This document shows positions 13,218 to 25,006 of a stretch of 64,000 bases of DNA, piece by piece (position 1 is the first letter of the stretch; each line of letters opens with the position of its first letter). The stretch lies in NCBI RefSeq assembly GCF_010183535.1, contig NC_071331.1:620001-684000 (forward strand). The letters run 5' to 3'. The translations under genes were made by a program, and so were the position numbers. This stretch comes from Caenorhabditis remanei (Eukaryota > Nematoda > Chromadorea > Rhabditida > Rhabditidae). The notes beneath the pieces were generated by a model. That model did no database searches, was not told where the DNA came from, and was given only the letters and a program-made list of their open reading frames with translations.

Positions 13218-13689
13218 ATTTCGGGATGATAGGATAGTTCTTGGTTTAAAAGTCTAAAATTTTCCTCAAAACCGCAACAAAAAAGAAGCAACTCGTGAGA
13301 GGAGAAGGGGATCTAAATTGAGTTGATGTTTCAAAGTTGAGACCTCCTTCTTCTCTTCTCTCCGAGGTTATCTCGAACCGCCCATCTTTTTGGTCAGTTA
13401 CTTATTTAGTTAGGACGGAGTCTAGAGCCGCCCTGACGTAAACAATTTCAGTTTTAGACATAGGGAGGAGAGGAGGGGAAACAAGAAAGAAGGTTCAGGA
13501 ATTTTTACATAGGTAGAGGGAAGGATAAACAAAAAAACGTTGTTATGGCATATTGGGGGATTAGTTGGAAGGGTAAGGGGATTCTGGGAAGATTGCTATG
13601 AATGGAAATGACACGAACGAGGGTAGTCTAGCAGGATTCATCTGGTGACGGACGACGGAACATTTTACACTCACAAAATTCGAAATTTG

Positions 13690-14705
13690 AGCACAATTTG
13701 AAATAGATTTTTTTTGCTGGAACATTATCAGCTGAGCAATAGTTTATAAAGTTCTCCTATTCATTATCGAAGTTCAGTGGAACATATAAAAATTCACCTC
13801 GTTTGCATACAGAATGCACAATTTCAACCAACTGTCTTATATTTTGGCAGAATAAGACTATGTTGATGAGAAAATCAGATTTGTATGTTTCAATTATACT
13901 GAAAAAAAATATTTTCAGAAAAAAATCTTTTAGCAAACCAAACCTTTGACCTACTTATGAAAGCCCAAATAACAATGTTCCTCAACAAGAGAACAAAAGA
14001 ACACAGAAGTTGTCATTCATTCTTTATTATGATTGTTTGATCCTCTAATGAATGAAAAAACATTTTCCACACACACAATTCAAAATTCTAGCAAATTTTG
14101 AACAAGTTTTTTCTTCTGATAGTTATCAAAGTAAAACCACTATCAAGTTCAAATAGATTCAGTGAAACAGATAAAAACAGAACACATTCTCAGAATTTAT
14201 ATGAATTCAAATTATTTTACCGCGAAACCGAAAGTTTAGTAAAGGGCGCACCGCTTAGCAGACTGCCGAGTCGCCGCTCAGCCAAATCGCGTTTTTATAA
14301 CGTGGACATACAATAGGGAGTTAATTTTTTGAATACTGAATTCATTAAAAAAGGAAAAACATACATATTTTCAGCACATGAAAAATTTCGGATACATTTT
14401 TGAATTTCGCGCTTATTTTTCTGGAGCGCATTTGCTTCATATGGACTATCTATGACACTGTGCGCATTCAAAATAAAATACATGAAACTTTGACGGTTTC
14501 AAGCAGTTGTCTTATTTTTTGTCTGAGCAAGACTATACTGGTAACCTTTTTTGTTTCGCTTCATGAATTATAACAATTTCAATTGCAAAGCTTCAGAAAA
14601 TAAAATCAAACATTTGACCTACTTATAAAAGACCAAAATAACAATGTTCCTCAACTAGAGAACAAAAGAACACGGAAGCTGTCACTCATTTGTTATTATG
14701 ATTGT
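13690..14705 (+). repeat. Tandem duplication with an insert in copy 2
   Basis: 13690-14042 and 14075-14705 share AACAATGTTCCTCAAC, AGAGAACAAAAGAACAC and TGTCTTAT. Copy 2 has an extra block of about 230 bp (14226-14460) that starts GC-rich. Confidence 0.65.
14105..14170 (-). ncRNA. Candidate 21U-RNA locus
   Basis: Core 14163-14170; TGAT, T at 14125 (38 nt); RNA 14125-14105. The aligned place in the upstream duplicate reads TGGAACAT. Confidence 0.65.
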
Positions 14706-15088
14706 TGCATTCCAAAAAACATTCTCTCTCTCGGAAAACAGAGAGTTCCCATGAACTCAAGACATTGGGAAAGCTCAAAACACGAAGGCTACAGATGCTT
14801 CGTGCAAGAGGAATCTGAGCTCACGGAGAGCATCTATTTCTGAATGAATATCGATGGAAAAGGTTTGGAAAAGAGAGGAGACGAATGAAATTGGAAATTT
14901 CTCACTCTTTGCTTTTACATCTCTTTCTTTTGAAGAGCAAAACAAGAGGGATGGAATATATTTATTGGATTGGAGGGTTCAGAAAAATAAAAAATTTTCA
15001 GAGCGAAGCTTTATTGTTACAAGCTAGGAATCTGCAACAGAATTTCTGGAATAATCTTTTTTAAAAAGGAATAAAAAATGTTCATCTA

Positions 15089-16493
15089 CAGTGCGCGTCA
15101 TAAATATGTGCCACCCCCCAAAAATGGGTGTCCCGTGGAAACGAAAGATTTTCGGAAAAAATGATTTTTATAATCAAATTCAGCATGCAAAAAAACCTAT
15201 GTTTAGAAGTTTTTACGAAAATCTGCCAAAAAATAAGGCCAAGCCACAAAAAAATCGAAAAAACGACCGCGTCATAAATATGTGCCACGTCGCAAAAATT
15301 GAAAATGTGTTTAACTTTTCGGATTTTTTTCGAAGTTTTCGAAACTTTTCTGGTATTTAATTGATTGTTTACTTTAAAAAAATTAATATTACCACATTTT
15401 TCATTTGATATTCATTTATTCACAAAAAAATTTAAGCGATAATAGCAAAATTCATCCTGGATGAGCTAGTGCCAGATTTTTAAAGTGTTCACACTCTTGC
15501 ATGTCACTTGTAGATATTTTACAGACAACTGAATGACATTCGACGGATTCTTGAGTCTGTCGAGGATCCTGAGTAGCTCCTGAATCCCAGTAAATAGTGT
15601 ACAAGGTTAGAGGAATTGAGCTTTTGAAGTTTAGGACACAAAATGACTTCCGGCTCAGAATTCTGGCAACCGAATGTGGAAGTATTGTTTAAAAATTTCC
15701 AAATATATATTTTTGTTGACAAATATGTACAAAATAAAGTCCTGTCGACAACAGATATCAAAATACGTGGTTTCTCACAGTTCCTGGGATTCAGGAGCTA
15801 CTCAGGATAATCGACAGACTCAGGAATCAGTCGAATGTCATTCAGTTGTCTGTAAAATATCTAGAAATGACATGCAAGAGTGTGAACACTTTAAAAATCT
15901 GGTACTAGCTCATCCAGGATGACAATTTGACTGCCCAATCTCACTTGGGCATTCAGAAGGTATCTCATACGAGATTCAACATGCCTGAACGAACGGGTTA
16001 GGAGTCTGTAAACGTAATATTTTTTGTCATAGAGTTAGTGACATTCTATATCAATATTTTCAGGCCCTGATATATTCAATATTTTGGGGTTTTGCACTTT
16101 CTTATCTCAATAACCCTAAAAATACGACAATTTTGCTATTATCGCTTAAATTTTTTTTGTGAATAAATGAATATCAAATGAAAAATGTGGTAACATTAAT
16201 TGTTTTAAAGTAAACAATCAATTAAATACCAGAAAAGTTTCGAAAACTTCGAAAAAAATCCGAAAAGTTGAACACATCTTCAATTTTTGCGAGGTGGCAC
16301 ATATTTATGACGCGGTCGTTTTTTCGATTTTTTTGTGGCTTGGCCTTATTTTTCGGCAGATTTTCGTAAAAACTTCTAAACATAGGTTTTTTTGCATGCT
16401 GAATTTGATTATAACAATCATTTTTTCCGAAAATCTTTCGTTTCCACGGGACACCCATTTTTGGGGGGTGGCACATATTTATGACGCGCACTG
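15089..16493. mobile_element. 1.4-kb palindromic Tc1-like non-autonomous element
   Basis: Starts CAGTGCGCGTCATAAATATG and ends with its complement, flanked by TA on both sides (15087-15088, 16494-16495); CAGTG ends and TA targets are Tc1-like. Outer arms 15089-15450 and about 16120-16493 pair, as do inner arms about 15450-15600 and 15762-15922. Each outer arm holds the end motif CGTCATAAATATGTGCCAC twice. The right arm has about 200 bp (15923-16120) with no partner on the left. Open frames in the arms are mirror images and not genes. Confidence 0.88.
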
Positions 16494-16852
16494 TATGTAG
16501 GTTATGTCGTTTTTTATGTAATTCAAGGTTACCCAATAGCTCTCCAAGTGAAAATCATATGTTGATTCAAATTTCTGAAAAATGTGAAACACCATTTTGT
16601 CCATGTTTTAAAATCTAGCAACAATCCGCTTGCCTGCGTTAACTTATGTTTATCCTATTGATGAAGCTGTACATTTTTTTAAATCCCCGGTTTAGGAATT
16701 CAAAGTTACGAAACATCCATACATGAACAATTGATGAACCTATTACAATTTTTCTCAGTCTTACCTCGGTAGCTAAATATCGAAGGCGAAAGGAACATAT
16801 TAATACAAGAAAATCATTTTCTGTTGAACTTCTATCAAGTTTATAGCACCAT

Positions 16853-17033
16853 TAGGGATGTTACTTGTGGCAATATATACTGAAAATGAATGAAAATGAT
16901 AAAAACCGGCGTTAAACGCCGGTTTTAAAATTTGTATTTGCCGCAATCGCCGTTTTCATTTCCGGCGTGGGCGACAATCGCCGGAAATGAAACCGGCGAT
17001 TGCCGCCGTAAAACGCCTGTTGTAACAGCCCTA
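16853..17033. mobile_element. hAT-type MITE, 181 bp, rich in CCGGCG
   Basis: Terminal repeats TAGGGATGTTAC / GTAACAGCCCTA, flanked by a perfect 8-bp duplication AGCACCAT (16845-16852 and 17034-17041). The interior is CCGGCG-rich and folds on itself. A decayed relative lies near 61630-61675. Confidence 0.9.
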
Positions 17034-17405
17034 AGCACCATTGAGTTACTAATAAATTTCCACACTTTGAAAAAAAAGAGGCTAGAATAAAACTATTACA
17101 AGAAAAGTCTCACAGGCTTTCCAACGTTTCTAACTCAGTGACTTTATAATCCCATTTGTACCGTATCAATTAAAAACATCCAAATATCATCGATATTCGA
17201 AACAGTACCAATTTTCGACATTTGATACGTGTAAAACTCGTTCAATCAAAAATTGATTGCACTTTCTGAGCCAGATGGTGTCTGAAAAATGAACATCTTG
17301 AAACGGGAGAAGTTTTCATTTGTATGTAGACTTCTTTGAATATAATGAAACATCATGAGAATGAAACAACAAACGACGTGAACCATGACTATTGGTTCTC
17401 ATATA

Positions 17406-18330
17406 CAGGGTGGCTAATAAGTATACAACGCCACTAATTCTTGGATATTCGGCGGGAAAACGCGTGAATCAACAAAAAAACGTTATGAATAGTTGGAATG
17501 TTCAAAATAGATTTAGTATACAAAAGGAATTCGAAGTTGGATACTTTTGCTTTGATACAGACCATCAGACGTAAGACGCCAAAATCGCCTGTGCGCCGCA
17601 GGTAGTCGACGTCGACTTCGTCCCATATCTTCTGAAGGACGGTCTTGAGAACAACGGCCATGTTGTAGGAGATTCCTGAGAACTTGCTCTTCAAATATTC
17701 CCATACGATGAAATCCATCGGACTCAGATCCGCCGACGAGGAAGGCCTAAAGTCGTTATTCCAGAAGCCAGGGACATGAGAGAGATGATGAATTTTGTTG
17801 ATTTGGAACTGTGGTAAGTAGCCCAATCTTGTTGAAAAATGAAAAAGCGTCCAGTAGATTTTTGAGCTGTACAGAGGAACAAAACATCCTTCAAAACCAA
17901 GTTTTGGAAGACCCCGAGTTGATTTTCGCATTTTTTACAATGAAAACTAACGAAGTTCTACCGTAAGATTTCACCGCGGCCCATGCCAACACAGTTTGAG
18001 AAAAAAGGTGGTCATAGGCCTGGTGACGTTAAGGGGACCTACTATCACCTTTTGATAACAAAAGTTTCTGCTTTTGACGGTTGGAAAAAGGTTCAATAAT
18101 AAAATGTTTATCATAAGTCCAGATCACGCCCGATACGCGGCGCACAGGCGATTTTGGCGTCTTACGTCTGATGGTCTGTATCAAAGGCAAAGTATCCAAC
18201 TTCGAATTCCTTTTGTATACTAAATCTATTTTGAACATTCCAACTATTCATAACGTTTTTTTGTTGATTCACGCGTTTTCCCGCCGAATATCCAAGAATT
18301 AGTGGCGTTGTATACTTATTAGCCACCCTG
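17406..18330 (-). mobile_element. Mariner-like element, internally deleted, with 194-bp terminal inverted repeats
   Basis: Ends CAGGGTGG... and ...CCACCCTG are flanked by TA on both sides (17404-17405, 18331-18332), the mariner target duplication. The arms 17406-17599 and 18137-18330 are near-perfect inverted copies. Only about 540 bp lie between them, with the wreck of a transposase C-terminal half on the - strand. At 925 bp it is shorter than a full mariner, so it is a non-autonomous deletion derivative. Confidence 0.92.
17434..17990 (-). pseudogene. Mariner transposase remnant
   Basis: Three frames must be stitched together. Near 17980 one reads WAAVKSYGRTSLVFIVKNAK (catalytic-core strand). 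Near 17835 another reads IFQQDWATYHSS, holding the second catalytic Asp. From about 17780 the open frame reads VPGFWNNDF...SADLSPMDFIVWEYLKSK, holding the third Asp of a D,D34D enzyme. The N-terminal DNA-binding half is missing and the frame runs on into the terminal repeat, so it is inactive. Confidence 0.85.
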
Positions 18331-18363
18331 TAAATACCTCATGAAAACAGGAGTGATCCAGTA

Positions 18364-18565
18364 TAGAGTGTCGCCTCGCGAGTCACCGTGTCCCGCGAGT
18401 AGCGAGAGTTCATGCGAGTCTCGCGAGAATTCGGTCTCGGTTCGTCCCGTTTCGTCTCGTACTCTGTCTCGGTTCGGTTCGGTGTCACGCGACAGAGTGC
18501 GAGACGAATCGGGACAAACCGAGTCGAGCCAAAATCGTGAATTTGAGTGTTTCGTCGACACTCTA
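18364..18565. mobile_element. GC-rich hAT-like MITE, 202 bp
   Basis: Ends TAGAGTGTCG / CGACACTCTA with flanks ATCCAGTA (18356-18363) and GTCCAGTA (18566-18573), 7 of 8 identical. The interior is built from TCGCGAG and GTCTCG words, including the inverted pair GTCTCGTACTCTGTCTCG / CGACAGAGTGCGAGACGA. It stands out as a GC island in AT-rich DNA. Confidence 0.75.
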
Positions 18566-18611
18566 GTCCAGTATTGTATTATTGTTACTGGACCTCTGTG
18601 AGTTTTTAGAT

Positions 18612-18735
18612 ATCATTGTGCTCTCTCGATACGATCGGTTAACCAATAACGCGATACCCTAGATTGGCTCTGTGCAATAGTGTTTAAGCTAATATAGATC
18701 TAGAGAAAAGAGAACGGTGTTGATACCGTAAGAGT
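18612..18735 (+). repeat. Direct repeat, copy 1
   Basis: Shares CTCTCGATACGATCGGTTA and AATATAGATCTAGAGAAAAG with 21539-21660, about 90% identical over 120 bp, 2.9 kb apart. Confidence 0.75.
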
Positions 18736-18790
18736 CAAAATCGTAGCACTAAAACAGTCAGCTGTCTGAAAAATCATCTAGTTGAAACAG
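18725..18790 (-). ncRNA. Candidate 21U-RNA locus
   Basis: Core 18783-18790; TGCT, T at 18745 (38 nt); RNA 18745-18725. First locus after the transposon block. Confidence 0.65.
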
Positions 18791-20291
18791 AAAATGTGAT
18801 TATGAACAAATAGTGATCTCAAGTTGAATCTTGATAAAATGTTATGTTTCAGAATTATTTTATAAACTTGTTTAGCCCCGACATCATGTTCGGTTTGCTG
18901 ATTCCTCAATTATTTTAATTTGTTTTATTATAAAGTTCAAAATTCCAACAAAGAAAATCAAAACGTAGAATGAACAGGCTGGATAGAAGTGGTATTCCTG
19001 GTGACTGTCGTTGTTCGAACTATCACCATTTCTCCAGGTGATGGGGGTTCTGAAAAAGGTTGTGATGATATTTTTTCTTGACGACTCCTACTGATTTCAC
19101 AGTTTCATCTCAAAAATATAAGCCCAAAATGAAACGGGATATTCGTTCATAGTCATTGACAACTAAAAAAAACTCACGAATCTGATAATAAGTGGGCGCC
19201 TGACTTTCACTCGACGACATCGGTGAATGAGAGTTGTAATCGGATTCAGGGTATCCTGATTGAACAAGATAGGATGGGGTAGGGGACGTGACCTGGAAAA
19301 GTGATTACTTAGAGATTGGGACCAGGACTGTGTGAAAAAAAAAACAATTTTCGAAAATGTTTGAGCGAAAAAAAAACCAAGAACTCGATTAAAAAATTCA
19401 AGAAAACGGTCTGAAAAATTCGGTATTCGGAGGCAAAAATCTTGAAATTGTATAAAAACTGTAAGCATTTCGTGGACAGACCCCCAAAAACCTGATTTTG
19501 AGTATAGAATTAGAAGAAATTGTAGAAATTACCAAAGTATTTAAAGGTTCTTTCGAAAACTATCCGGAACTTTTTTGCCTTGGTATTTCTGAAATATTTT
19601 ATCATATTTTTTGAAAAATTGTTATCTTATCGTATTGCTGAAACTCAAAACATTTTTTGCTCCACATTTTTTTATTATTGGTGGGTGTTTTTTCTGTTGA
19701 TACTATCAATAAGGGATTCTTACTTGTAAAAATTAAAACTCACAATATATCTCGGACTCAAATAATTGTTCCCATACATCCCAAAATATGGCGCTTCCTT
19801 TTCCAAATTCATTTTTTATCTGAAATCTATCTCTTCGATAAAAAATAACTGGAAAATTCAAAAAAATTTTACATAAAAGTTATGAAACACGAAAAAGTTC
19901 ATCGAAACGAAAGGTAAAATGAGGGGAAAGGAGAAAAAAGGAGTGAAAATGGTTTGTGTGATACTGAAAAGAGGGTGAAAAGGAGTCTGTGTAAATAAAG
20001 AAAAAAGAGAAAAAGTAAACATAGAGGGAGGAGGAAAAAACTGAAATGTAAATAGAAATACATCATAACACTGAAGTATAAAGGAAGAGGGAGAAATAGA
20101 GGTGTTTTCAAAAACAACTTTTGCGTCCAAGGCGCGCCAGGTTGATTTGGAGTCATTACCTAAATAATATTCAGCCAATTTCCATTTTCATTGAAATGGA
20201 TAAGTCTTCTCTGCATCTATAGGGATATTGAAACGGAAGTTCAGAAAAATATTTAGTTTTTGAAGATTATCAATTTTCGATAAGTCAATAT
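18791..20291. other. Intergenic DNA, no gene
   Basis: AT-rich background with pyrimidine-rich tracts on the - strand near 19890-20100. A 106-codon frame there is low complexity (Phe/Leu-rich) and not called. Confidence 0.5.
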
Positions 20292-20530
20292 TATGGGCGT
20301 GTCGCGGGCCGCGCTAGAATCACTTTTTTCCCTTTTCGCGTTTTTTGTCACTTTTTCTCAACCTGTGGCACATTAACGAGTAGCCATCCGGCCCGTAGTA
20401 GGTTACGGACATAGATTTTTAGCCATCCGGCCCGTAGTAGGTTACGGACATAGATCTCGTCGAGATCTACATTTTGGTATATTTTTCAGCTCATAAAACT
20501 CAGTTTGAGGAGCATTACACGCCGGCGCGG
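20292..20530. mobile_element. Damaged copy of the CGGGCCG hairpin family
   Basis: It shares TGTCGCGGGCCG, CACATTAACGA and the terminal GATCTACATTTTGGTATATT with 313-537. A 36-bp piece (20381-20416) is repeated in tandem at 20420-20455; the left arm is mostly lost. Confidence 0.7.
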
Positions 20531-21220
20531 TTTGCAAGTATTGTTTGACGCTATCCTTTATCGTCCCTTAATCAACTTTATAGATAAAGCGGATAAATTT
20601 TATGGAAATTTGGAACAGAAACTTTTATAAGACATTTCCAGGTGTTTTTGGATGAGGGGAAAAAAGGGGCGGAGTATTGAAGAGCGGGCTGGGCGGGTAA
20701 GATAAAAAAAAGGGTCGGTAGAAAGGATGTGGTGTCTGAACGTTAAGAGTATTTATGACATATTTTAGGTTTTGGATAATGACGACAGTTCAGTTTTCAA
20801 ACTACGAACGAATTCTATAATTTTGCGGGTTTCAAATACAAAAACACAATTTTTGTTCATCAAACACAATTGACTCGTTTTAATAATGAAAACGTTCAAA
20901 TATGCAACTGACTGTACTTCATATCGGGTTGGGTCCATTTTTGGTCTCAATAAACAATCACAGTTTCTTCAGATACAGATATGCTGTGAATGCATTTCAA
21001 TTGCAATTATTTAATTCATGACTTTTCTTAGTTTTACACATTTTATTAAAAAAAGAATCAGCGACTTACAGACAGATTTGAAACTGAAACTAAACAAGAG
21101 CTGTCTCACAGTCGACTCCAGGTTCTTCCTTTTATGGTACCTGCAAACTCAAAATTAAATGACGGCCCATCTACTCTGGCTGTGGTTGGTTGAATTCACC
21201 TTTGAAAACACGAGTCATCA

Positions 21221-21288
21221 CTGTTTCATTAGTATCATAAATGCCTACTAATCAATTTTTGAATTAATAGTGAGAGCAATATTACTGT
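21221..21288 (+). ncRNA. Candidate 21U-RNA locus
   Basis: Core 21221-21228; TAAT, T at 21268 (40 nt); RNA 21268-21288. A near-core CTGTTTCT follows at about 21285. Confidence 0.65.
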
Positions 21289-21538
21289 TTCTTTTAATTC
21301 GAATACGTACTGGCAATGCCATTCCATGTTCACTTTTATTGTGAGCATACTTCGTTGTTATCTACGACTTTGTGTTTGGCTTCACGGCCTTTTTTCGAAG
21401 CATTAAGCGGAGCCATTCTATGGCACCGTGACTCTCCTCGAAGACAGTGTCAAGCGGGGAGTTTGACAGGCAATCCCATTTGTACTGTACCAATTTAAAA
21501 AATCCAGAAATTATAGGTAATCGAAACAGTACTAGTTT

Positions 21539-21660
21539 TTAGAGATCATTGTGTTCTCTCGATACGATCGGTTAGACTATAACACGATCCCCTAGATTGG
21601 ATCTGTGCAATAGTGCTAGGCTAATATAGATCTAGAGAAAAGAGAACGGTGTTGATACCT
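21539..21660 (+). repeat. Direct repeat, copy 2
   Basis: Partner of 18612-18735. It lies between the two halves of the 20.9/21.7-kb duplication. Confidence 0.75.
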
Positions 21661-22839
21661 TCGATGAATGAACACGGTTTCTTCAGATACAGATATGCTG
21701 TGAATGAATTTTAATTGCAATTTAGTGATTCATGACGCGACCCACTTTCTATAAAAAAATTTGGCTCGTCATCAATTTTCGGGAAATTTCCAAAGCTTTA
21801 TGGGGAGATAAGCATAACACCTTAATTAGCATAATCAACGCGTGCTAGTGGCATGTTTTTGTTCCTGCAAAGAGTTGGAAATTTCCGAAAATCGGTGGCG
21901 ACGACCGAAGGTTCTTCCTTAAAGGTACTTGCCGACTTCAAATTAAATGGCAGCGCACCACGAACCTGGGATTTTCTGGGCACCTGAATTCATTTTTGAA
22001 AACATGACGAGGATTTTTATTTTGTTGTAAATTCCAAATATTAATTTTTGTAAGTTAATCGTAAGTGTTGACTGTTTTCTCCAATTCAAATAAGTACTGG
22101 TAATGTCATTCCTCGTTTTTCGTGGTTCTCTACGACTTTGTGTTTATTCTGCGGGGAACCAGAAATAACTGTCTCAGTGTTCCATTATTAGAGACTTTGT
22201 CATTGGCGAATTATTCTTCTGTGTTGAAAGTGAAATATTGTTCCAATTAGAGCGCTAATTAGAATGTAATTTTTCCATCAAATTTTGATTACTTTTTCTG
22301 TGAATTATCATTCTAAAACGCAATATTCACAATATTTACATGCATTTTACATGAATAAAGTTTCCAGTTTTAAGAATTGCAGATCTTAGTAAGCACACTT
22401 GAGCATGACTGGGATATCAGTTAGCTCCTGATAACCAAAATTGAATCAAACCGACAAAAAAACCGAGAGAAGCCGATTTTATTCGTGTTAAAGCATTGAA
22501 AGATTCTAAAAAAAAGGGGCGGAGCATAGATGTAAAAACATAATTGGTAATGAATTTTCAGTTTCAATTAATTGTCAAATGTTGCTTTTTCAATTTTGAA
22601 GCAATTGTTTAGGGTGAAGATGAAGAAAGAGGTCATAAAACATTTCTTCCCGGTCCCTATCCCTCATTTTTCTCTTTCTCTCTGCACCCTCTTCTCTCTC
22701 ATTCCATTGCACTTTCAATCCAAACTAGAGAATACAGGAGGTGAAGAGACGCAGACAGTTTGAGAGAGAAATGGCCAGCTGTCCCTTTAGAAAAAGGACC
22801 CCGGCAACTTTCGTTTTGACTTTTTTTTTTTACTTTTTT

Positions 22840-24760
22840 ACACCTTTTTTGAAAATATTTTTCTGTTTTGTGAGGGTTCTTTGGGAAGGAATATTTTTAA
22901 AAATCTATAATATTATGTTTGGTTTGAACAACTTTGGAAAACAAAAGAAAAATGGAATTTTGCCGAAGGGGTTTCTTTAGAAATCTAGTTTTTTCTGAGT
23001 AATTTCAGTAGGTTTTTCAATTGATGTGGTAAACATCAGAGTTGCATGGAATTCCGACTTCCGACTTCCGGATAAGAAATTTTCTTTTTTGGTACCCAAA
23101 ATCAAGCTTGTAATCACGTTTTTCTTAATTTCGAGATGCCATTATTTTGTGTTCAAAATTTCCGATTCGCTTAAAATGAAGTCCAAAAAAGCGGAGTAGA
23201 GCGCAAAATAGAATTTTGATTCAAGAACGGCTGAAAATTGCAATTTTGGATTTTCTGACTGGTTAGTTATCCTTTTCCAAGATAATTCATTCGAGTTTTT
23301 TGAAAAAATCGGACTGTTGCACTCAAATGATTTGGATTGAGTTTGCTTTTTGCTGATTTATTTACTGAAATTTCCATTAGGCTTTGAATTATACTCAAAA
23401 CAGTTGTATCTCCATGGTGGATGTTAATCTTCGTTTATCCCCAAAGAGGTTTTTATTGATTTCAGGAGTTTTATGTTGAATTTTTTACTTGTAAAGTGTA
23501 CACGTCGGCGAATGCAGATTATTTTAGAACGGAACTCGCTATTGACAATTTGGTCAAAAGGTTTTATTGAAACACTAGTAAGTAAATGTTAAAGATCTTA
23601 CTGTTCCTCTCCTGTTAAAAATATCAAGACGGTTCAGATTGAATTTATTTAGTTTTGAGCACTATGGAACAAAATTATTATAGAAAAACAAAATTACGAA
23701 AAACTTGCAAGCTTATCAAACCAATATTTTCAGTTGAGCCAATTTGATGTTGTATGATTCAAATAAAAAATTTATTGGTTACAACAATTTTACATAAACT
23801 TGTAACAACTACGTTCACAACCTACAATTTGCTGGAGACACTAGTTTTTCTTCCATTCTGTTTCCTAGAAACCGTGGAGGATGCACAATTAACAACATAT
23901 CATACATGTTGTACCTTTTTTGAAAATATTTTGCTGTTTTGTGAAGGATTCTTTGGGAAAGAATGTTAAAAAAGAGTATAGTGTAGAGTTTTTGCCAAGG
24001 GGTTTCTTCAGAAATCTAGTTAAAAAAAAAATTCAGTAGGTTTTTCAATTGACATCCTAGTTTAGGAAACCCAACATTAAGCATATAATCATGTTTTGTT
24101 TATTTTGATAAGGTTTTATGTTTCAATAATTCTAGAAGAGAAGGCTACATACTAGTGGATGTTCAGTTTGGTCTAACTCCTCTTACAACCAAACTAGCGA
24201 TTTTTTCCCGATTTTAAGAAAGCTTTCTGATGCATTTCACTAAAGTTACTTGTAAAGTATACATGTCGATGTATGTAAGAAAGATCTTGATCCAACTAAA
24301 CTCGTTATTGAAAATTCGGTCAAAAAGTCCCATTTAGAAATATCTGGATGGTTCCGATTGAATTTACTAAGTATTGTCTATCAATTTCCAAACACAGTGA
24401 ACACCTTTGGGCAAAAATAAGCATATAAATCCGATACTTGCAGTTTTTCAATAAAAGTTTGCTTCAATTGAGTCAGTTTAAAGTTGTACAAATTCAAATA
24501 AAAATTCACAGGTTACACCAATTTACATCTGCATATCCCACTAGAGCAGACAAATGAATAGCTTTTCTTCTTTTTTTAAATTTTTTAATGAAGATTTTGA
24601 AACATGTTGAGATTACTTGAGGAAGTTTCTATGTCTAGTCTCCAATTTTTTTCTGCCGGGGACACCAATTTTCTTCCATTCCGTTCCCTAGGAACCTTTG
24701 GTGATGCACCAATAGCAACAGGGCACATACATTCAATAAAACGTGCACTGCTCAATAATT
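22840..24760 (+). repeat. Segmental tandem duplication of about 1 kb
   Basis: 22840-23930 and 23915-24760 share TTTGAAAATATTTT, GGGGTTTCTT, CAGTAGGTTTTTCAATTGA, GGTCAAAA, CAAATAAAAA and TTCTTCCATTC in the same order. Non-coding; no exact piRNA core in either copy. Confidence 0.65.
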
Positions 24761-24941
24761 CTTGCCATTTTTAACAATTCTTCTTTTCTTTTTCCTTTTT
24801 TTTCTCCTTTTCATTTTGTGGAACAAGTTAATCCACGTTTTCCTTAGCAGGGATTATATTGGGAAGAGATGGGTCAAAAAATCATTCATTGAAGGACCCC
24901 AAGTTGTCAGAATGTAAAAGAAATGACGAAACTATTCAGTT

Positions 24942-25006
24942 CTGTTTCAGCCATTGTGTATCAATGAGTTATTTTTCAATCGTAGTTACTCTGTTTGCCA
25001 ATATTT
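24942..25006 (+). ncRNA. Candidate 21U-RNA locus, spacing uncertain
   Basis: Core 24942-24949; TAGT with T at 24986 (37 nt) or TACT with T at 24990 (41 nt). Confidence 0.5.

Larger units (their letters stand above)
12520..13260 (+). repeat. Tandem duplication carrying two 21U-RNA loci
   Basis: 12530-12760 and 13015-13260 share CCAGCTATTGATGAAACAGA and ACTGATAAAGTTTG. Both copies keep a perfect - strand core and a CAGT start tetramer at the same spacing. Confidence 0.75.
20945..22150 (+). repeat. Segmental tandem duplication, two diverged copies
   Basis: 20945-21400 and 21665-22150 share in order CTTCAGATACAGATATGCTG, GGTTCTTCCTT, AAATTAAATG, GAATTCA, GTACTGG and CTACGACTTTGTGTTT. The 21U-RNA core at 21221 exists only in the first copy. 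Confidence 0.7.

Noticed and set aside
15091..15360. 89-codon frame whose mirror image recurs at 16222-16536
   Set aside because: Both are the two arms of one palindromic transposon; no protein family resemblance.
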